Source of the DNA: Rhodovulum sp. ES.010
GTDB lineage: Bacteria > Pseudomonadota > Alphaproteobacteria > Rhodobacterales > Rhodobacteraceae
DNA length: 5,000 nucleotides
Direction: 5' to 3'
Assembly (NCBI RefSeq): GCF_900142935.1
Contig: NZ_FSRS01000001.1
Coordinates: 1 to 5,000, forward strand
Positions within the stretch are counted from its first letter, which is position 1, and each line of letters opens with the position of its first letter. A program made the position numbers and the translations under genes. The notes below the pieces were generated by a model. It ran no database searches and was not told the DNA's origin. It was given only the letters and a program-made list of their open reading frames with translations. Below, in pieces: positions 4,881-5,000 of this stretch.

Positions 4881-5000
4881 ACAGAGCCAGCTCCCTCGGA
4901 TTTGCTTAAGGCCACCGGAATGTTGCCTCGTCACGGGAAGGGCAGAACCCGCCTTAGCCACACATAGGGCGCGGGGCCGCCTGCCGCAAGGCTTGTCGGA

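Larger units (their letters stand above)
4765..5000. other. right-edge stretch with no supported gene
   Basis: No reading frame here has a credible start, ribosome binding site or recognisable protein. One + frame happens to stay open from 4765 to the window end but has no start and no family resemblance, as expected by chance at this GC content. No tRNA, tmRNA, SRP RNA or rRNA signature was found. The stretch contains a palindrome (4836-4851) and a GC hairpin (4865-4880), described separately. It may be the upstream region of a gene beyond the window. Confidence 0.5.

Noticed and set aside
4815..4980. Fragments resembling bacterial RNase P RNA (GAGGAAA at about 4816, GCGCCAGGTAACC at about 4854, GGCAGAACCCGCCTTA at about 4941)
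   Set aside because: The pieces appear in the right order, but only about 140 bases separate the 5'-like and 3'-like motifs, far short of a real type A RNase P RNA. GGAAAGTCC is not intact (GGAAACGCA here), the CGGCTTA box is CGCCTTA, and no P3/P12-like body is present. Probably chance; an Infernal run against RF00010 would settle it.

Overview
This is a high-GC, densely coding stretch of a bacterial chromosome. It is most likely from an alphaproteobacterium of the Rhodobacteraceae (Roseobacter-type) group. That inference rests on three things: the RibB protein with a degenerate GTP cyclohydrolase II-like tail, the style of the RibH and NusB sequences, and the remains of a fibro-slime protein with a VPLPA-CTERM-like sorting tail. 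No species can be named from the sequence alone.

Layout. Positions 2-2082 are the end of a riboflavin operon on the + strand: ribB (RibBX-type, 5' end outside the window), ribH and nusB. The genes are packed with a 3-base gap and then an ATGA overlap, so they are probably co-transcribed. RibB makes the four-carbon unit 3,4-dihydroxy-2-butanone 4-phosphate, and RibH joins it to the ribitylaminouracil to give the lumazine precursor of riboflavin. NusB is the transcription antitermination factor, commonly carried at the end of rib operons. Two GC-rich inverted repeats without a T-run follow nusB.

Positions 2143-2841 hold a decayed gene for an exported fibro-slime-domain protein. It has an in-frame TAG at 2365 and no signal peptide, but its domain core and a degraded C-terminal anchor are still readable. 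Convergent to it on the - strand (2855-3556) is a glutathione S-transferase-fold protein of the FAX/metaxin-like type. A 146-base divergent intergenic region then leads to a small two-helix membrane protein (3703-4041), which ends at a textbook intrinsic terminator (4070-4096).

Next comes a predicted membrane protein with two hydrophobic hairpins around a charged coiled coil (4207-4764). Its last ~30 residues look like run-on sequence. Positions 4765-5000 contain no gene I can support. They do contain a 16-base palindrome whose half-sites match those of the classical lux box but with a shortened spacer, and a small GC hairpin.

I see no mobile element, CRISPR array, tRNA or rRNA, and no clear undescribed multi-gene system. 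The best leads are the decayed fibro-slime locus, the lux-box-like palindrome in an otherwise empty region, and the uncharacterised coiled-coil membrane protein.
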